Part shown: one piece after another, positions 33,953 to 43,222 of the stretch
How the letters are laid out: each line of letters opens with the position of its first letter
How positions within the stretch are numbered: position 1 is the stretch's first letter
Origin: JACZYA01 sp965247455
Lineage (GTDB): Bacteria > Acidobacteriota > Terriglobia > Acidiferrales > 2-02-FULL-67-57
Length of the DNA stretch: 64,000 nt
Direction: 5' to 3'
NCBI GenBank assembly: GCA_965247455.1
Contig: CBDFHE010000017.1
Coordinates: 591,104 to 655,103 of the forward strand
Position numbers and translations under genes: made by a program
The notes under the pieces: generated by a model
Told to the model about the DNA's origin: nothing
The model's input: only the letters and a program-made list of their open reading frames with translations
Database searches by the model: none

Positions 33953-35146
33953 TCAGGCGGAGAAGAAGGCGTGCAGACGGCGGAGGCCTTCCTCGATGCG
34001 CTCCATCGAGGTGGCGTAGGAGAGACGGAAGTGATGGGCGGTGCCGAAAGCCTGGCCGGGGACGACGGCCACGCGCGCTTCGGTGAGCAGCCGCTGGGCC
34101 AGCTCAATGGTGCTGGCGACGCTTTTCCGCTCCATCCACTCGCTCACATTGGGGTAGGCGTAGAACGCGCCCTGCGGCTCGGCGCAGCGCAGGTGGGGAA
34201 TGTTGTTGAGCCCGGCGATGACGCTGTCACGCCGGCGGGTGTACTCCGCCAGCATTTCCTTCACGGTATCCATCGGCCCGCGTAGGGCCGCGACCGCAGC
34301 CTTCTGGGCGATAGAGGTGGGATTGGAAGTCGAGTGGCTTTGCAGGCGGGTCATGGCTTTGACGACTGGTTCCGGCGCCAGGGTGTAGCCCACGCGCCAG
34401 CCGGTCATGGCAAAAGTTTTCGAGAGCGACCCGCAGATGATGACGCCGGACTTGGCTTCGGGCAGGGAAGCGATGGAAAAGGGCGCGCCGTCATAGACGA
34501 AATGCGAGTAGCACTCGTCGGAGAGCAACAGCGCTTCGCGCCGCCGGCACAGGTCGAGGATGCGCTCGAACTCTTCGGCGCTGGCGACCGCGCCGGAAGG
34601 GTTGGCGGGCGAGTTGACGATCACCACCCGCGTGCCCTCGACCCAGGCGCGTTCCAGCTCGGCGGCGGTCAGGCGGAAGCCGCTGGCCTCGTCGGTGGGG
34701 ACGAAGACGGGGCGACCGCCGAGGTAGCGGACGATTTCCGGGAAGGTGACCCAGTAAGGCGCGGGGATCAGGACGGGCTGGCCGCGCTCGACCAGCGAAC
34801 TGAGCACGCAGAAGAGCCCGTGCTTGCCGCCCACAGTGATGATGCACTCGCCCGGCTGGTAGTGGCTGCCGAACTCGCGCGCGTGCCAGTCGCACGCCGC
34901 TTGGCGGAGCTCGGCGGTGCCGGCGGCGGGCGTGTACTTGGTGAAGTTTTCTTCCAGCGCCCGGACGGCGGCCTGCTTGATGTGGTCGGGGGTGGGGAAG
35001 TCGGGCTCGCCGGGGCCGAAGTCCACCAGATCAACGCCCTGGGCGCGCAGGCGGGTGGCTTCCTGCACGACGACAAAGGTGGCGGAGACGCCGATGCGCT
35101 CGACGCGCTCCGCCAGTTTGACGCTTGTGGACACAGAATCAGCCAT
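33953..35146 (-). CDS. Pyridoxal-phosphate-dependent class I/II aminotransferase (aspartate aminotransferase-like)
   Basis: A 397-residue fold-type I enzyme. The PLP Lys is in SLSKTFAMTGWRVGY, with NSPANPSGAV, LLSDECYSHFVYDG and FGPGEPDFPTPDHI as the substrate and phosphate elements. The order and spacing match the thermophilic-type aspartate/prephenate aminotransferase group. The gene is isolated: a repeat-containing gap of 165 bp lies downstream. Confidence 0.92.
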   Translation of the reverse strand: MADSVSTSVKLAERVERIGVSATFVVVQEATRLRAQGVDLVDFGPGEPDFPTPDHIKQAAVRALEENFTKYTPAAGTAELRQAACDWHAREFGSHYQPGECIITVGGKHGLFCVLSSLVERGQPVLIPAPYWVTFPEIVRYLGGRPVFVPTDEASGFRLTAAELERAWVEGTRVVIVNSPANPSGAVASAEEFERILDLCRRREALLLSDECYSHFVYDGAPFSIASLPEAKSGVIICGSLSKTFAMTGWRVGYTLAPEPVVKAMTRLQSHSTSNPTSIAQKAAVAALRGPMDTVKEMLAEYTRRRDSVIAGLNNIPHLRCAEPQGAFYAYPNVSEWMERKSVASTIELAQRLLTEARVAVVPGQAFGTAHHFRLSYATSMERIEEGLRRLHAFFSA

Positions 35147-35403
35147 CGGGAGGGCTCAGGCTAGCATAGGACGTAGAAGAAGGAAAGGAATTGTACTCGT
35201 TCAGAATGATCCGTGACACTCAAGAGGGCCCGGGGCGCAACCCGGGGCCTTGCTGAAATGAGTCTCTTTCCTCAGCCGGAGGGCTCTTGCTTCTCGCCTC
35301 ACTGCCGGTCTGGCTTTCTGCTAGCAGTACCCGCCCCACCTCCCTCTCTTGCAAGGGTTGCTAGGATGTCGGAACGACCTCTCTTTCCGGAAAGTGTCAC
35401 TAA

Positions 35404-35922
35404 TCATGTGGACGAGTACACGGACTTGATTTTCTCCGCCAAGGGTGAGGGATTCTGGGCACGGCTGATAGTCACAAAGTTGGTGCTTTGCTGAAGCAAG
35501 TGGGCCACCTGGTCCAGCGACTCTGGACACTGCCGGGAGCAGGGTTTGAAGACGACAGGCTGGTGGGGAATCGCGAAGGGAAGCTTGCGGCGAGACGACA
35601 GTGCCATCGAGTAGGAGTGCGATCGGACCAGCTTTACCTGGATCAGGGCGAAGGGAGGGACAAACAGTCCGAAGAACCGGGCCGGCGGTTTGATTCGCTC
35701 GCTCCCGTGAAGGAACTGCATACGACCGCGGTAAATCTCTAGTAGCCCCAAGACCCAGTAAGGGCCGTTGGCGTCTGTGCCGATTTGAGTGTCGCGGACG
35801 CGGATCTCTTGGTCGAGGCGAACCACACCCTTTTCAAGCAGCTTCACGACGCGGCGAATTTGCGCTGACTCTGTGGTTCGACGGATTTCCGGCAGCGCTG
35901 CGGGCAAATCCTGGTCTGGCAT
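35404..35922 (-). CDS. Putative AraC-like sensor domain, C-terminally truncated
   Basis: A 172-residue frame with a strand-rich, cupin-like region (YWVLGLLEIYRGRMQFLHG, ARFFGLFVPPFALIQVKLVR) and a helix near the end (VAHLLQQSTNFVTISRAQNP then SPLAEKIKS). This resembles the N-terminal part of a family of AraC-type regulators in which a DNA-binding domain normally follows. Here the frame stops at SVYSST, and no helix-turn-helix is visible in any frame downstream. It could be a decayed regulator or a genuinely short protein. The family call is from memory, and I am not certain of it. Confidence 0.45.
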   Translation of the reverse strand: MPDQDLPAALPEIRRTTESAQIRRVVKLLEKGVVRLDQEIRVRDTQIGTDANGPYWVLGLLEIYRGRMQFLHGSERIKPPARFFGLFVPPFALIQVKLVRSHSYSMALSSRRKLPFAIPHQPVVFKPCSRQCPESLDQVAHLLQQSTNFVTISRAQNPSPLAEKIKSVYSST

Positions 35923-35942
35923 GGTGTCTTTCGGGTGCTTTT

Positions 35943-36434
35943 TTAGGAGCCGACTTTGGCGCGGATGCGCGCCTCCACCATCGGCGGCACTAGCTCTTTG
36001 ATGGAGCCGCCCAAGCTGGCGACTTCCCGCACCAGGCGCGAGCTGAGGTAGCTGTAAGCCTGGGCGGGAAGCATGAAGACGGTTTCGAGGTCGGGCGCCA
36101 GTTGGCGGTTCATCAACGCCATTTGGAGCTCGTACTCGTAGTCGCTGACGGCGCGGATGCCGCGCACGATCACCCGAGCGTCTTTGCGCCGGGCGTAGTC
36201 CACCAGCAGGCCCTTGAAAGTGTCCACCTCGACGTTGGGGAGGTGGCCGACCACTTCCTTGAGCATCTCGACTCGCTCGGGGACCGGGAGGAAAGGGCCA
36301 TCCTTTTCGGGATTGAGAAGAATGGCGACCACCAAGCGCTCGAAGAGCTTGCTGGCGCGCTCGATCAGGTCCAGGTGCCCGTTGGTGACTGGGTCAAACG
36401 AGCCCGGGTAGATGGCAACCGTTTGCTGCTTCAT
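35943..36434 (-). CDS. coaD: Phosphopantetheine adenylyltransferase
   Basis: Transfers AMP from ATP to 4'-phosphopantetheine, the fourth step of CoA synthesis. It has the nucleotidyltransferase signature YPGSFDPVTNGHLDLI with the TNGH motif, VRGIRAVSDYEYELQMALMN, and the C-terminal SSRLVREVASLGG. Length 163 residues is normal, and the ATG at 36434 gives the family N-terminus. The upstream flank is a MITE-like element. Confidence 0.96.
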   Translation of the reverse strand: MKQQTVAIYPGSFDPVTNGHLDLIERASKLFERLVVAILLNPEKDGPFLPVPERVEMLKEVVGHLPNVEVDTFKGLLVDYARRKDARVIVRGIRAVSDYEYELQMALMNRQLAPDLETVFMLPAQAYSYLSSRLVREVASLGGSIKELVPPMVEARIRAKVGS

Positions 36435-36489
36435 CGGTGAGGCATTCTAACGCAACCGACGCAATGAGGGGAAGGAAGCAGAAAGAGAG

Positions 36490-36642
36490 GTAGTGTCCTA
36501 ATTTGAGTGATTCCGAACTTGGCCCCAATTCACACCGAGCCCTGCGGCCCCCGCCGCAGGGCTTTTGCTTCCCCCAGGCAGGGTTCACCCTGAAGGTTCT
36601 CCCTGAAGGGGCCTGGGGGCTCGGTGTGAAATTAGGACACTA
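36490..36642. repeat. MITE-like palindromic element, copy 3 (inverted)
   Basis: About 153 bp with ends GTAGTGTCCTAATTT and, in reverse, ATAGTGTCCTAATTT. It has the same arm order as copy 1 read in the opposite direction (CACACCGAGCCC ... GGGGGCTCGGTGTG), with the CCCTGCGGC and CCCCCAGG hairpin halves. An extra CCTGAAGG-rich stretch enlarges its centre. It lies in the divergent gap between coaD and the phosphatase gene. Confidence 0.8.
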
Positions 36643-36711
36643 TCGAAAAGAAGTAGGGGCGGTGCGCGGCGTGGTAAGATTTGGGCCGCTTTACCGTGCT
36701 GGCATGCAACC

Positions 36712-38415
36712 ATGGTGGACGGACAGCCCATTCCCGAGGCGGCGCTGGAAGTTGTCGAAGCCGAAAGCACGCGCCGCGTGCAGCGTGCCACCCAATCGCC
36801 GTTCCTGATCGGGCGCGGCGCTGAGGCCGGCAACCACCTGCAACTGGCCGACCGGAGCATTTCCCGCCGCTGCGCTCAATTGATCTATGTGGACGGCGTT
36901 TTCCGCCTGGAAGACCGCGGGCAGCGGCAAGGCGTCTTCGTCAACGGGGAAAAGATCGACGTCCGCCCCCTGCGCGACGCCGACGTTATCACCTTCGGCC
37001 AGCTTGATGCGGTGCGGCTCACTTTCCGGGCCGGCCCGTCGCGGGAATCGCTGCCGCAACTCCTCACCCGCCTGGGCAAGGCGGCGACCATGGAAGAAGG
37101 CGGCTCGCGCGACCTGCGCCAGTTAAGCTTGCTGCTGGAAGCCACCGCGCTCTTGCAATCGCACCTTCCCCTGGAGCAGGTGCTGGGTGCGATGGTGGAC
37201 CGCGCCATCACCATTATCAACGCCGAGCGCGCCGTGCTGCTGGAAGCCACGCCGGAAGCGGACCTGCGCCCGCTGCTGGCCCGGCAGCAGGGCGGCAAGA
37301 GTTTGCCGGTGGGCAGCATGGCTCCCAGCCAGACCGCTCTGGCGCAGGCGCGCCAGCAGCGGCGCAGCGTGGTGGAAGAAGACATCGCTCGCGCCGACAC
37401 CGTGCTGCGCGATGCGCGCAGCGTAGTGGCGCAGCAGCTTCGCTCCGTGGTGGCCATGCCGCTGCATGCGCGGGCGCAAGCACGCGCCGGCGATGCGACC
37501 TCTGGGGTTACGCCCGGCGAGTTGCTGGGCGTGCTCTACCTCGACAGCCGCCGGCCCGCTGCCTTCTCGCGGCTGGAGCGGCAGATACTGGACGCGCTGG
37601 CCCAGGAAGCTGCCAGTGTGCTCGACAACGCCCGGCTGGTGCAGAAAGAGCAGGAGCGGCAGCGGCTGGAGCGGGAGTTGGGCATCGCGCGCGAAATCCA
37701 ACAGGCGCTGCTGCCCAAGAGCTTCCAGGAGTCTCGCTTCTGCCAGGTCACCGGCATCAACCGGACCTGTTTTGAAGTCGGCGGCGACTACTTCGACCTG
37801 ATGGAGATTGGCGCCGATCGCACCGGCTTTGTGATCGCCGACGTCAGCGGCAAAGGACTGGGGGCGGCGTTGGAGACCGCCATGCTGCAAGGCAGCCTTT
37901 CCGCCCTGACTCTGGGGCAGGAGCCCGCCGGCGTGTTCGCCCACGTCAACCGCTACCTCTACGCCCACTCCAAGGCGCAGGACTACGCCACGCTTTTCTT
38001 CGGCATCCTCGAGGGCGGCGGGCGGATGGAGTACATCAACGCCGGGCACCACTCCCCGCTGCTGGTGCGCGCCGGCCAAGTGGAGGCTCCGTTTACGGAG
38101 GGGACTCTCCCGGTTGGTTTGCTTCCGGAGGCGGAGTTCAAAACCGCTTCTTATGCGCTCCAGCCCGGCGACACGCTGGTGCTCTTTACCGATGGAATCA
38201 CTGAAGCGATGAATGCACAGGAAGAAGAGTTTGGCAGCCTGCGCTTGCAGGAGGTGGTGGCGCGCAACGCTGGCGCTTCGGTTGAAAAGCTCCAGGCCGC
38301 CATCCTGGCGGCGGTGGCCGACTTCACCCGCGGCGCCCTCCAGGGCGACGACATTACCGTCCTCATCCTCCGCTACCTCGGCACCGCCAAGCCAGGCAGC
38401 GACACTTCCATCTGA
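36712..38415 (+). CDS. FHA - GAF - SpoIIE-type PP2C phosphatase
   Basis: A 567-residue signalling protein. Residues about 30-100 form an FHA domain (FLIGRGAEAGNHLQLADRSI then SRRCAQLI and GVFVNGEKI). A GAF domain follows (about 130-310, LLEATALLQSHLPLEQVLGA). The C-terminal PP2C/SpoIIE-like domain has EVGGDYFDLMEIGADRTGF, VIADVSGKGLGAALETAML, YINAGHHSPLLVR and LVLFTDGITEAMN, with the metal-binding Asp residues intact. This is the RsbU-type arrangement that dephosphorylates anti-sigma-factor antagonists or FHA-bound phosphothreonine partners. No partner gene is adjacent. Confidence 0.92.
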   Translation: MVDGQPIPEAALEVVEAESTRRVQRATQSPFLIGRGAEAGNHLQLADRSISRRCAQLIYVDGVFRLEDRGQRQGVFVNGEKIDVRPLRDADVITFGQLDAVRLTFRAGPSRESLPQLLTRLGKAATMEEGGSRDLRQLSLLLEATALLQSHLPLEQVLGAMVDRAITIINAERAVLLEATPEADLRPLLARQQGGKSLPVGSMAPSQTALAQARQQRRSVVEEDIARADTVLRDARSVVAQQLRSVVAMPLHARAQARAGDATSGVTPGELLGVLYLDSRRPAAFSRLERQILDALAQEAASVLDNARLVQKEQERQRLERELGIAREIQQALLPKSFQESRFCQVTGINRTCFEVGGDYFDLMEIGADRTGFVIADVSGKGLGAALETAMLQGSLSALTLGQEPAGVFAHVNRYLYAHSKAQDYATLFFGILEGGGRMEYINAGHHSPLLVRAGQVEAPFTEGTLPVGLLPEAEFKTASYALQPGDTLVLFTDGITEAMNAQEEEFGSLRLQEVVARNAGASVEKLQAAILAAVADFTRGALQGDDITVLILRYLGTAKPGSDTSI

Positions 38416-38447
38416 CGGACCAACCCATCAACCGATCAACCAATCAA

Positions 38448-40310
38448 CTATTCTTCAGGGAAGTTCATGCGGCGCAGCAGGTCCTGGAAGCGCGGGTCGG
38501 AGCGCAAGGGGTCGAGCCGGGGCTCCACTTGCAGAAACGGCATCCATCCATCGCGGTCCTGGTAGGCCCTTTCCAGCCACTCTAACGCTTTCTCATTTTC
38601 TCCCAAGCCGGTGTGGATGAGCGCAAAGCCGTACGGTAGGACATACCTTTTCTTGGCTAAGCCGTGTAAGTCATCGAGAACCTTCCGCGCCTCTGCGGTT
38701 TGTCCGGCCGCTGCATAGGCGTGTCCCAGCATCCCGAGAATTTCCGTGTTGTCAGGGGAAAGGGTCACCGCTTGTTCCATTTCGCCAATCGCTTCCTTGA
38801 ACATGCCTTTCTGTACATAACTCCAACCGAGCCGGGAAAGTGCCAAAGGTGCGTTGGGGCTTAGATCGAGGAGCTCTTGCAGCTGAGTAATTGCCTGGTC
38901 GTATTGGCGTGATAAGTAGAACACGTCCGATGCAGTCAGGTACGCTGTGAGCGCAAGGGGGTCGAGTTCGAGTGCACGTCTTATAGTAGTGTGAGCTTCC
39001 TCCGTGCGGCCCATGGCCGCCAGGAACCAAGCGTAAAACTGATGTGCCGAAGAATAATTCGGATTAAGTTCTATTGCCCGTTGGAATTCTTCCTCGGCTT
39101 TCTCCCAATGCCAGTCGAAATAGAAAGAGTTAGCTGCGTAGCTTCTGTGGGCATCGGCCAGGTTGCTATCGAGTTCCAACGCTCGCGCCGTCATGGCTTT
39201 TACTTTTTCATAGGCCTGCTGGGGGGGCATGTAGCCGTAAAAGGCAGTAGCCCCATAACATGTGGCTAGACCCGAATGGGGTTGCGAGTACAGTGGGTCG
39301 AGCGCGATAGCTTGTTGGAAATACCGGATGGCTTTGTTTATTTCCGCTGGTTCCCACGTGTTAAGGTGGAACTGCCCCAAGAGATAGAGCCGGTGGGCTT
39401 CGGGATTGACCTCTCGAACACTAGCCAGACGAGCCGCTTCCTCCGGAGTCACTGCGATTTGGATTTCGCGTGCGATGGCCCGGGCAACCTCGCTCTGCAA
39501 GGTCAGGATGTCTGTGAGGTCACGCTCGTAACTCTCGGCCCACAGATACCGCTCAGTGGCTGCCTCGATCAACTGCACCGTGATTCGCACTTGGTTCCCG
39601 GCCCGCAACACCGACCCCTCCAGCACGGCATCCACGCCCAGCTCGCGCGCAATCTGCGGCAGCGGCTTGCCGGTGTCCTTGTATCGCATGGCCGAGGTGC
39701 GGGAGATGACTTTCAAAGCGCCGATCTTGGAGAGGTCGGTAATAAGCGCTTCGTGCATGCCCTCCACGAAGTAGTCCTGTTCCGTGTCGCCCATCATGTT
39801 ATCGAGCGGCAGCACCACAATAGAGGTAATCTGCCCCGGCGCAACACCGCCCAGCAGCCGCTCCCGCAAGCCAGCGACGTTCAACCCAATCAACACTGCC
39901 AGCAGCGCCACCAAGGCGGACGCAGCCATCCAGAGGACGTGGATGCGGGTTACAGGTGGGGACGGAGCACCCACATTTTCGACCGGCGCGATGAAGCGGT
40001 AGCCGCGCCGGGGGATGGTTTCGACATAGCGGGGATGCTCGGCGGAATCACCCAAAACGTCCCGCAGTTTGTTGACAGCTGTGTTGAGGTTATCATCGAA
40101 GGCGACAAACGTGGCGGCGGGCCAGAGCTTTTCCCGCAACTCTTCCCGCGTGACGACTTCGCCTGGATGCTCTAACAGCGCGCAGAGAACTTGAAACGGT
40201 TTTTCCTGGAGCTTGATCTTCCGGCCCTGCTTGCACAGCTCGCCGGCACGCCGGTGGACTTCAAAAGACGCGAAACGAAGGACGGTTCCAGATCGGGTCG
40301 AATCTTTCAT
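38448..40310 (-). CDS. CadC-like winged-helix regulator with TPR repeats
   Basis: A 620-residue protein. The N-terminal winged helix (about 10-105) has LQEKPFQVLCALLEHPGEVV, TREELREKLWP and YVETIPRRGYRFIAPVE, the OmpR/CadC type. One transmembrane helix follows (VLWMAASALVALLAVLIGLN). The periplasmic side begins with SIVVLPLDNMMGDTEQDYFV (a TolB-like N-terminal domain) and continues with several TPR units to the end (for example NTEILGMLGHAYAAAGQTAE). This is a one-component membrane regulator. The final 28 bp of a shared stretch (38476-38503) recur in the remnant at 41326-41408. Confidence 0.92.
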   Translation of the reverse strand: MKDSTRSGTVLRFASFEVHRRAGELCKQGRKIKLQEKPFQVLCALLEHPGEVVTREELREKLWPAATFVAFDDNLNTAVNKLRDVLGDSAEHPRYVETIPRRGYRFIAPVENVGAPSPPVTRIHVLWMAASALVALLAVLIGLNVAGLRERLLGGVAPGQITSIVVLPLDNMMGDTEQDYFVEGMHEALITDLSKIGALKVISRTSAMRYKDTGKPLPQIARELGVDAVLEGSVLRAGNQVRITVQLIEAATERYLWAESYERDLTDILTLQSEVARAIAREIQIAVTPEEAARLASVREVNPEAHRLYLLGQFHLNTWEPAEINKAIRYFQQAIALDPLYSQPHSGLATCYGATAFYGYMPPQQAYEKVKAMTARALELDSNLADAHRSYAANSFYFDWHWEKAEEEFQRAIELNPNYSSAHQFYAWFLAAMGRTEEAHTTIRRALELDPLALTAYLTASDVFYLSRQYDQAITQLQELLDLSPNAPLALSRLGWSYVQKGMFKEAIGEMEQAVTLSPDNTEILGMLGHAYAAAGQTAEARKVLDDLHGLAKKRYVLPYGFALIHTGLGENEKALEWLERAYQDRDGWMPFLQVEPRLDPLRSDPRFQDLLRRMNFPEE

Positions 40311-40510
40311 TGGGGTACTGGGTTTGAAAATAGTCTAGCACGGCTGCCAGAATTAAGCCAGAGTCTGCACGATCCCTCCACGCGAGCGTCTTGAATTTTC
40401 AAGGGGTTAGCCCTTTAGCTAGGTTTTAGCTACAGATTAGCAGCAGTTCATTGACTTGCCGCCACCACAGTGGCAAAAGGGAGCGACTTTCTGTAAAAGG
40501 AGGATTCACC

Positions 40511-41062
40511 ATGCGACGGAACTTTCTCTTGGCGAAACTGGTTATTCTGAGCTTAGTTTTGGCTTTTACCGGCCCACCCCGTGCCGAGGCCGAGCAGGGC
40601 ATCATCAAGGTCAACTGGCGTTTTGCAGGAACGGTCATCAACAGTGTGGAAGTAACCGAGCCGGGGACTTTCGTGTCCAATCCCAACGTGTTGATCGACG
40701 TGCAGGCGGTAGGGAGTCCAGGAAACGCCGTCATCCGCGCGCTCGGCTCGACGGACTCTCCCTCGGGCGTTTGCTTGGAAGGCCAAGGTCTGGTATTTGA
40801 CCTCGTGCGGAACGATTTGATCGCGACGTTTTCCGACCTCTCTCTCCTAGCTGCTGCTCTCGACAACGGCTCTGTTTGTGTCAACCTCATCACCGGCGAG
40901 GCTCAGGGCGTGATCCATCTGGTGGTCACAGGTGGCACGGGGAGATTCGTAGGCGCCACAGGCAACTTGACGATCCAGGACTTCGTCATCCGGCCGGTCA
41001 GCCCCTTTGCGTCATTGGCACTTGAGACCGGCGAGATCGTGGGAACGATTCAAGTACCATAA
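40511..41062 (+). CDS. Hypothetical secreted protein
   Basis: 183 residues from an ATG with a perfect AAGGAGG site 7 bases upstream. The signal peptide is RRNFLLAKLVILSLVLAF then TGPPRAEAE. The mature part is strand-rich and acidic (SVEVTEPGTFVSNPNVLIDV, GVIHLVVTGGTGRFVGATGN), ending in ETGEIVGTIQVP. Two Cys residues (GVCLEG and GSVCVN) could form a disulfide. The GTGRFVGATG segment resembles allene-oxide-cyclase-like or similar beta-barrel secreted proteins, but I cannot name the family. The frame is also open upstream from 40451. Confidence 0.75.
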   Translation: MRRNFLLAKLVILSLVLAFTGPPRAEAEQGIIKVNWRFAGTVINSVEVTEPGTFVSNPNVLIDVQAVGSPGNAVIRALGSTDSPSGVCLEGQGLVFDLVRNDLIATFSDLSLLAAALDNGSVCVNLITGEAQGVIHLVVTGGTGRFVGATGNLTIQDFVIRPVSPFASLALETGEIVGTIQVP

Positions 41063-41325
41063 CCTGACTGCTCTGCTTTAGTTGCGGAGTCCTGACCCGT
41101 GGGAACGTGTCTTCCGTGACCGGCGACGGACGCGAACTAGGAAACAGGCCTGCAGCAACAACGCGCGGGTGACGAAACCGGAAACGCACACGGTCAATCA
41201 GACCACAGATAGGGCGCCAGCGTTTGGCCAATCATGGAGAAGGAAGGCGCCTCGTTTCCCGCCATCCTACGCCCCACCCGCAGGCGAGTCAACGCGCACA
41301 GCGTAGCCCGGTGAGACTCGGAGCG

Positions 41326-41408
41326 CTATTGGGTGGCGGCGAGGATTCGCTCGATGGTTTCCGCGTCGGCGTCGAGCAGGTCCTGGAAGCGCGGGTCGGA
41401 GCAAAGTG
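41326..41408 (-). pseudogene. Remnant of a TPR/DUF1028-type gene 3' end
   Basis: Read on the minus strand this gives LCSDPRFQDLLDADAETIER then ILAATQ and a stop. It combines SDPRFQDLL from the end of the winged-helix/TPR gene (28 identical bases, 41375-41402 versus 38476-38503) with a tail like the end of the DUF1028 gene (NADAETLDRILATAP; 41357-41383 versus 44758-44784 differ at two positions). No upstream coding sequence remains. The rest of the gap 41063-41455 has no gene, but blocks near 41164 and 41281 also resemble sequence at 44638-44710. Confidence 0.6.
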
Positions 41409-41455
41409 ACTAGCAGAGCTTTCCCTAGGAGTGTCGCCGCACTCACTGCCGCTGG

Positions 41456-43222
41456 TTAGGGCAGGAGAAGCACGACCCTGTCGTCGGCCGCTCGAGCACG
41501 CACAGCAATCAGCTCCCCGGCGGCATCAACGACCTGAGGAACCGATGCTCCCGGTTGCGCTTCAACGACCAGCGCTTGGCCGGAAGGGAGTTCCGCGCGT
41601 CTCAGGTTCAACACGATCACAGCCCCACCGTCCTTTCCCCTCCGCACCACAGGTCGCAGGCGAGCGCGATCACGCCAGAAGCGGGCCAAGCTGCCCACAT
41701 CTCCGATCCAGGTCTCGTCCCCTAGATGAGCTGCGATCAGTCGTCGCTCGGTTTGAAGCTTGTAAGAGGTGTCGGTGGGGTGAATCAGCAAACAGGTTGT
41801 TGCGCCGTTTTCGGCATTGGCGCGGATGATCTCTGTCCAGGTGCGAAGTACCTTTTCCTGGGTCTTGGGAGTATGGAAGTCACGCGAATCGTCCAGCGTA
41901 ACAGGCACTACGACGATATTGCTCTGCTCGGCGTCCAGGACCCTGCGCCGGAACCCAAAGTAAGGAAAGTTGGTCAGAACATACTGCGCGGAGACGCTGG
42001 AGTCGAACATGTACCCCGATTCTTCCAGCACACGCAGCAGTTCGCTCGGGTAGCGCAGGTAGCCGGCGCGGAACCCCTTGGTGTCTTGGTTGAGATCGCG
42101 GTCGAGCAATTGCTTGCTGACACGCACCTCCCCGGAGACGGTGGGCCGGGCCGGCTGATAGCTCTGAAGATCGACCGCTCGTGAACCCACTGGGAACTCA
42201 TCAAAGGTCAACGAGTGGCTTACAGAATGCGATCCGACTTCAAAACCCATTTCCCTTACTTGTTTGATCCACTCCACGCGGTCTGGTGTGTAGTAGTCGA
42301 TGTCGGTGGCGTCGCGAAAGTACTTGGTGGTAACGAAAAAGGTGCTGCGAACACCCAGGCTTGCCTCCATCCGCGCGAAGGTCAGTGAGTTGCGAAATGA
42401 CTCCCGCGCATCCACGTCGTGCGAGAGCACCAGAGCTGTCTCCCGCCCTTCGGGGACGGTATGCACGAGCAGGAAGGGATGGACGCTGACTTCGTAGAGC
42501 CCACGCAATAGCAGACGGAAGACATCTCCCGAAGGTTCGAACGAGTTAATCCACCGGCGGGCTGCTTCAAAGCTCCGGGCTAGTTGTGGCAGGAGCGTAG
42601 TTTCCTTGAACCCCAATCCCAAAGCGTAGGCCAGCCCGCGACCATAAGCGTAGAGGGTCAGAGCGGCAGCACCGTTCTCGTATTGCGCTAGGACTTTCGT
42701 CCGTCGGCCAGGCGTGTACTCGGTGGACCATACTGTCTCAGAATAGAGAGAGGGATCGCCCAGCGAGACGCTGCGTTCCTCGGGTCGGTTCAAGTATCGC
42801 AACGCAGGATCGTCCACGTCAGTGAAGTGCAAACTGAAGTTGGTGCGGCTGGTGGCAGCGTCCACGAGCCCGAACAGCGGGAAGAACATGTCGCCTTGTA
42901 CCTGAGTAGCTAACAGCACACCACCCCGTTCCACGTAAGCGTAGAGAACTTCTCGCTCATTCGGTGTCAGTTCGGTGTTGAACAAGATGCCACCCGTGAC
43001 CACAAATGGTCGACGCACAGCTTCTTCCACATCGGTTGTAGCCACAAAGGGAATGCCGAGCAGTTCCAGGCAATTGCGCAGCGCGAGCTGTTCTTGCCGG
43101 GCATCCTTACTCGATCCCACTTCGAGCACTGCCATGCCCCACTCCGGCGCGGGTTGGGCAGCCCCCAGACAGGGGAGGACCAAGCCCAGCAAGAGAACTG
43201 CGACTCCCGGTTGGCGCTTCAT
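41456..43222 (-). CDS. Secreted polysaccharide deacetylase-family protein
   Basis: A 588-residue protein with a signal peptide (PGVAVLLLGLVLPCLGAAQ). The N-terminal 230 residues resemble an enhancer-like flavodoxin or glutamine-amidotransferase fold (RNCLELLGIPFVATTDVEEA, VTGGILFNTELTPNEREVLY). The deacetylase domain (about 265-500) starts LVLSHDVDARESF, where the Asp pair is the metal site, and includes FEVGSHSVSHSLTFDEFP, the HSxxH metal motif, and GFRAGYLRYPSELLRVLEES. It probably removes acetyl groups from an extracellular polysaccharide. Its ATG overlaps the stop of the upstream gene (ATGA). Base composition looks less GC-rich than its surroundings. Confidence 0.85.
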   Translation of the reverse strand: MKRQPGVAVLLLGLVLPCLGAAQPAPEWGMAVLEVGSSKDARQEQLALRNCLELLGIPFVATTDVEEAVRRPFVVTGGILFNTELTPNEREVLYAYVERGGVLLATQVQGDMFFPLFGLVDAATSRTNFSLHFTDVDDPALRYLNRPEERSVSLGDPSLYSETVWSTEYTPGRRTKVLAQYENGAAALTLYAYGRGLAYALGLGFKETTLLPQLARSFEAARRWINSFEPSGDVFRLLLRGLYEVSVHPFLLVHTVPEGRETALVLSHDVDARESFRNSLTFARMEASLGVRSTFFVTTKYFRDATDIDYYTPDRVEWIKQVREMGFEVGSHSVSHSLTFDEFPVGSRAVDLQSYQPARPTVSGEVRVSKQLLDRDLNQDTKGFRAGYLRYPSELLRVLEESGYMFDSSVSAQYVLTNFPYFGFRRRVLDAEQSNIVVVPVTLDDSRDFHTPKTQEKVLRTWTEIIRANAENGATTCLLIHPTDTSYKLQTERRLIAAHLGDETWIGDVGSLARFWRDRARLRPVVRRGKDGGAVIVLNLRRAELPSGQALVVEAQPGASVPQVVDAAGELIAVRARAADDRVVLLLP

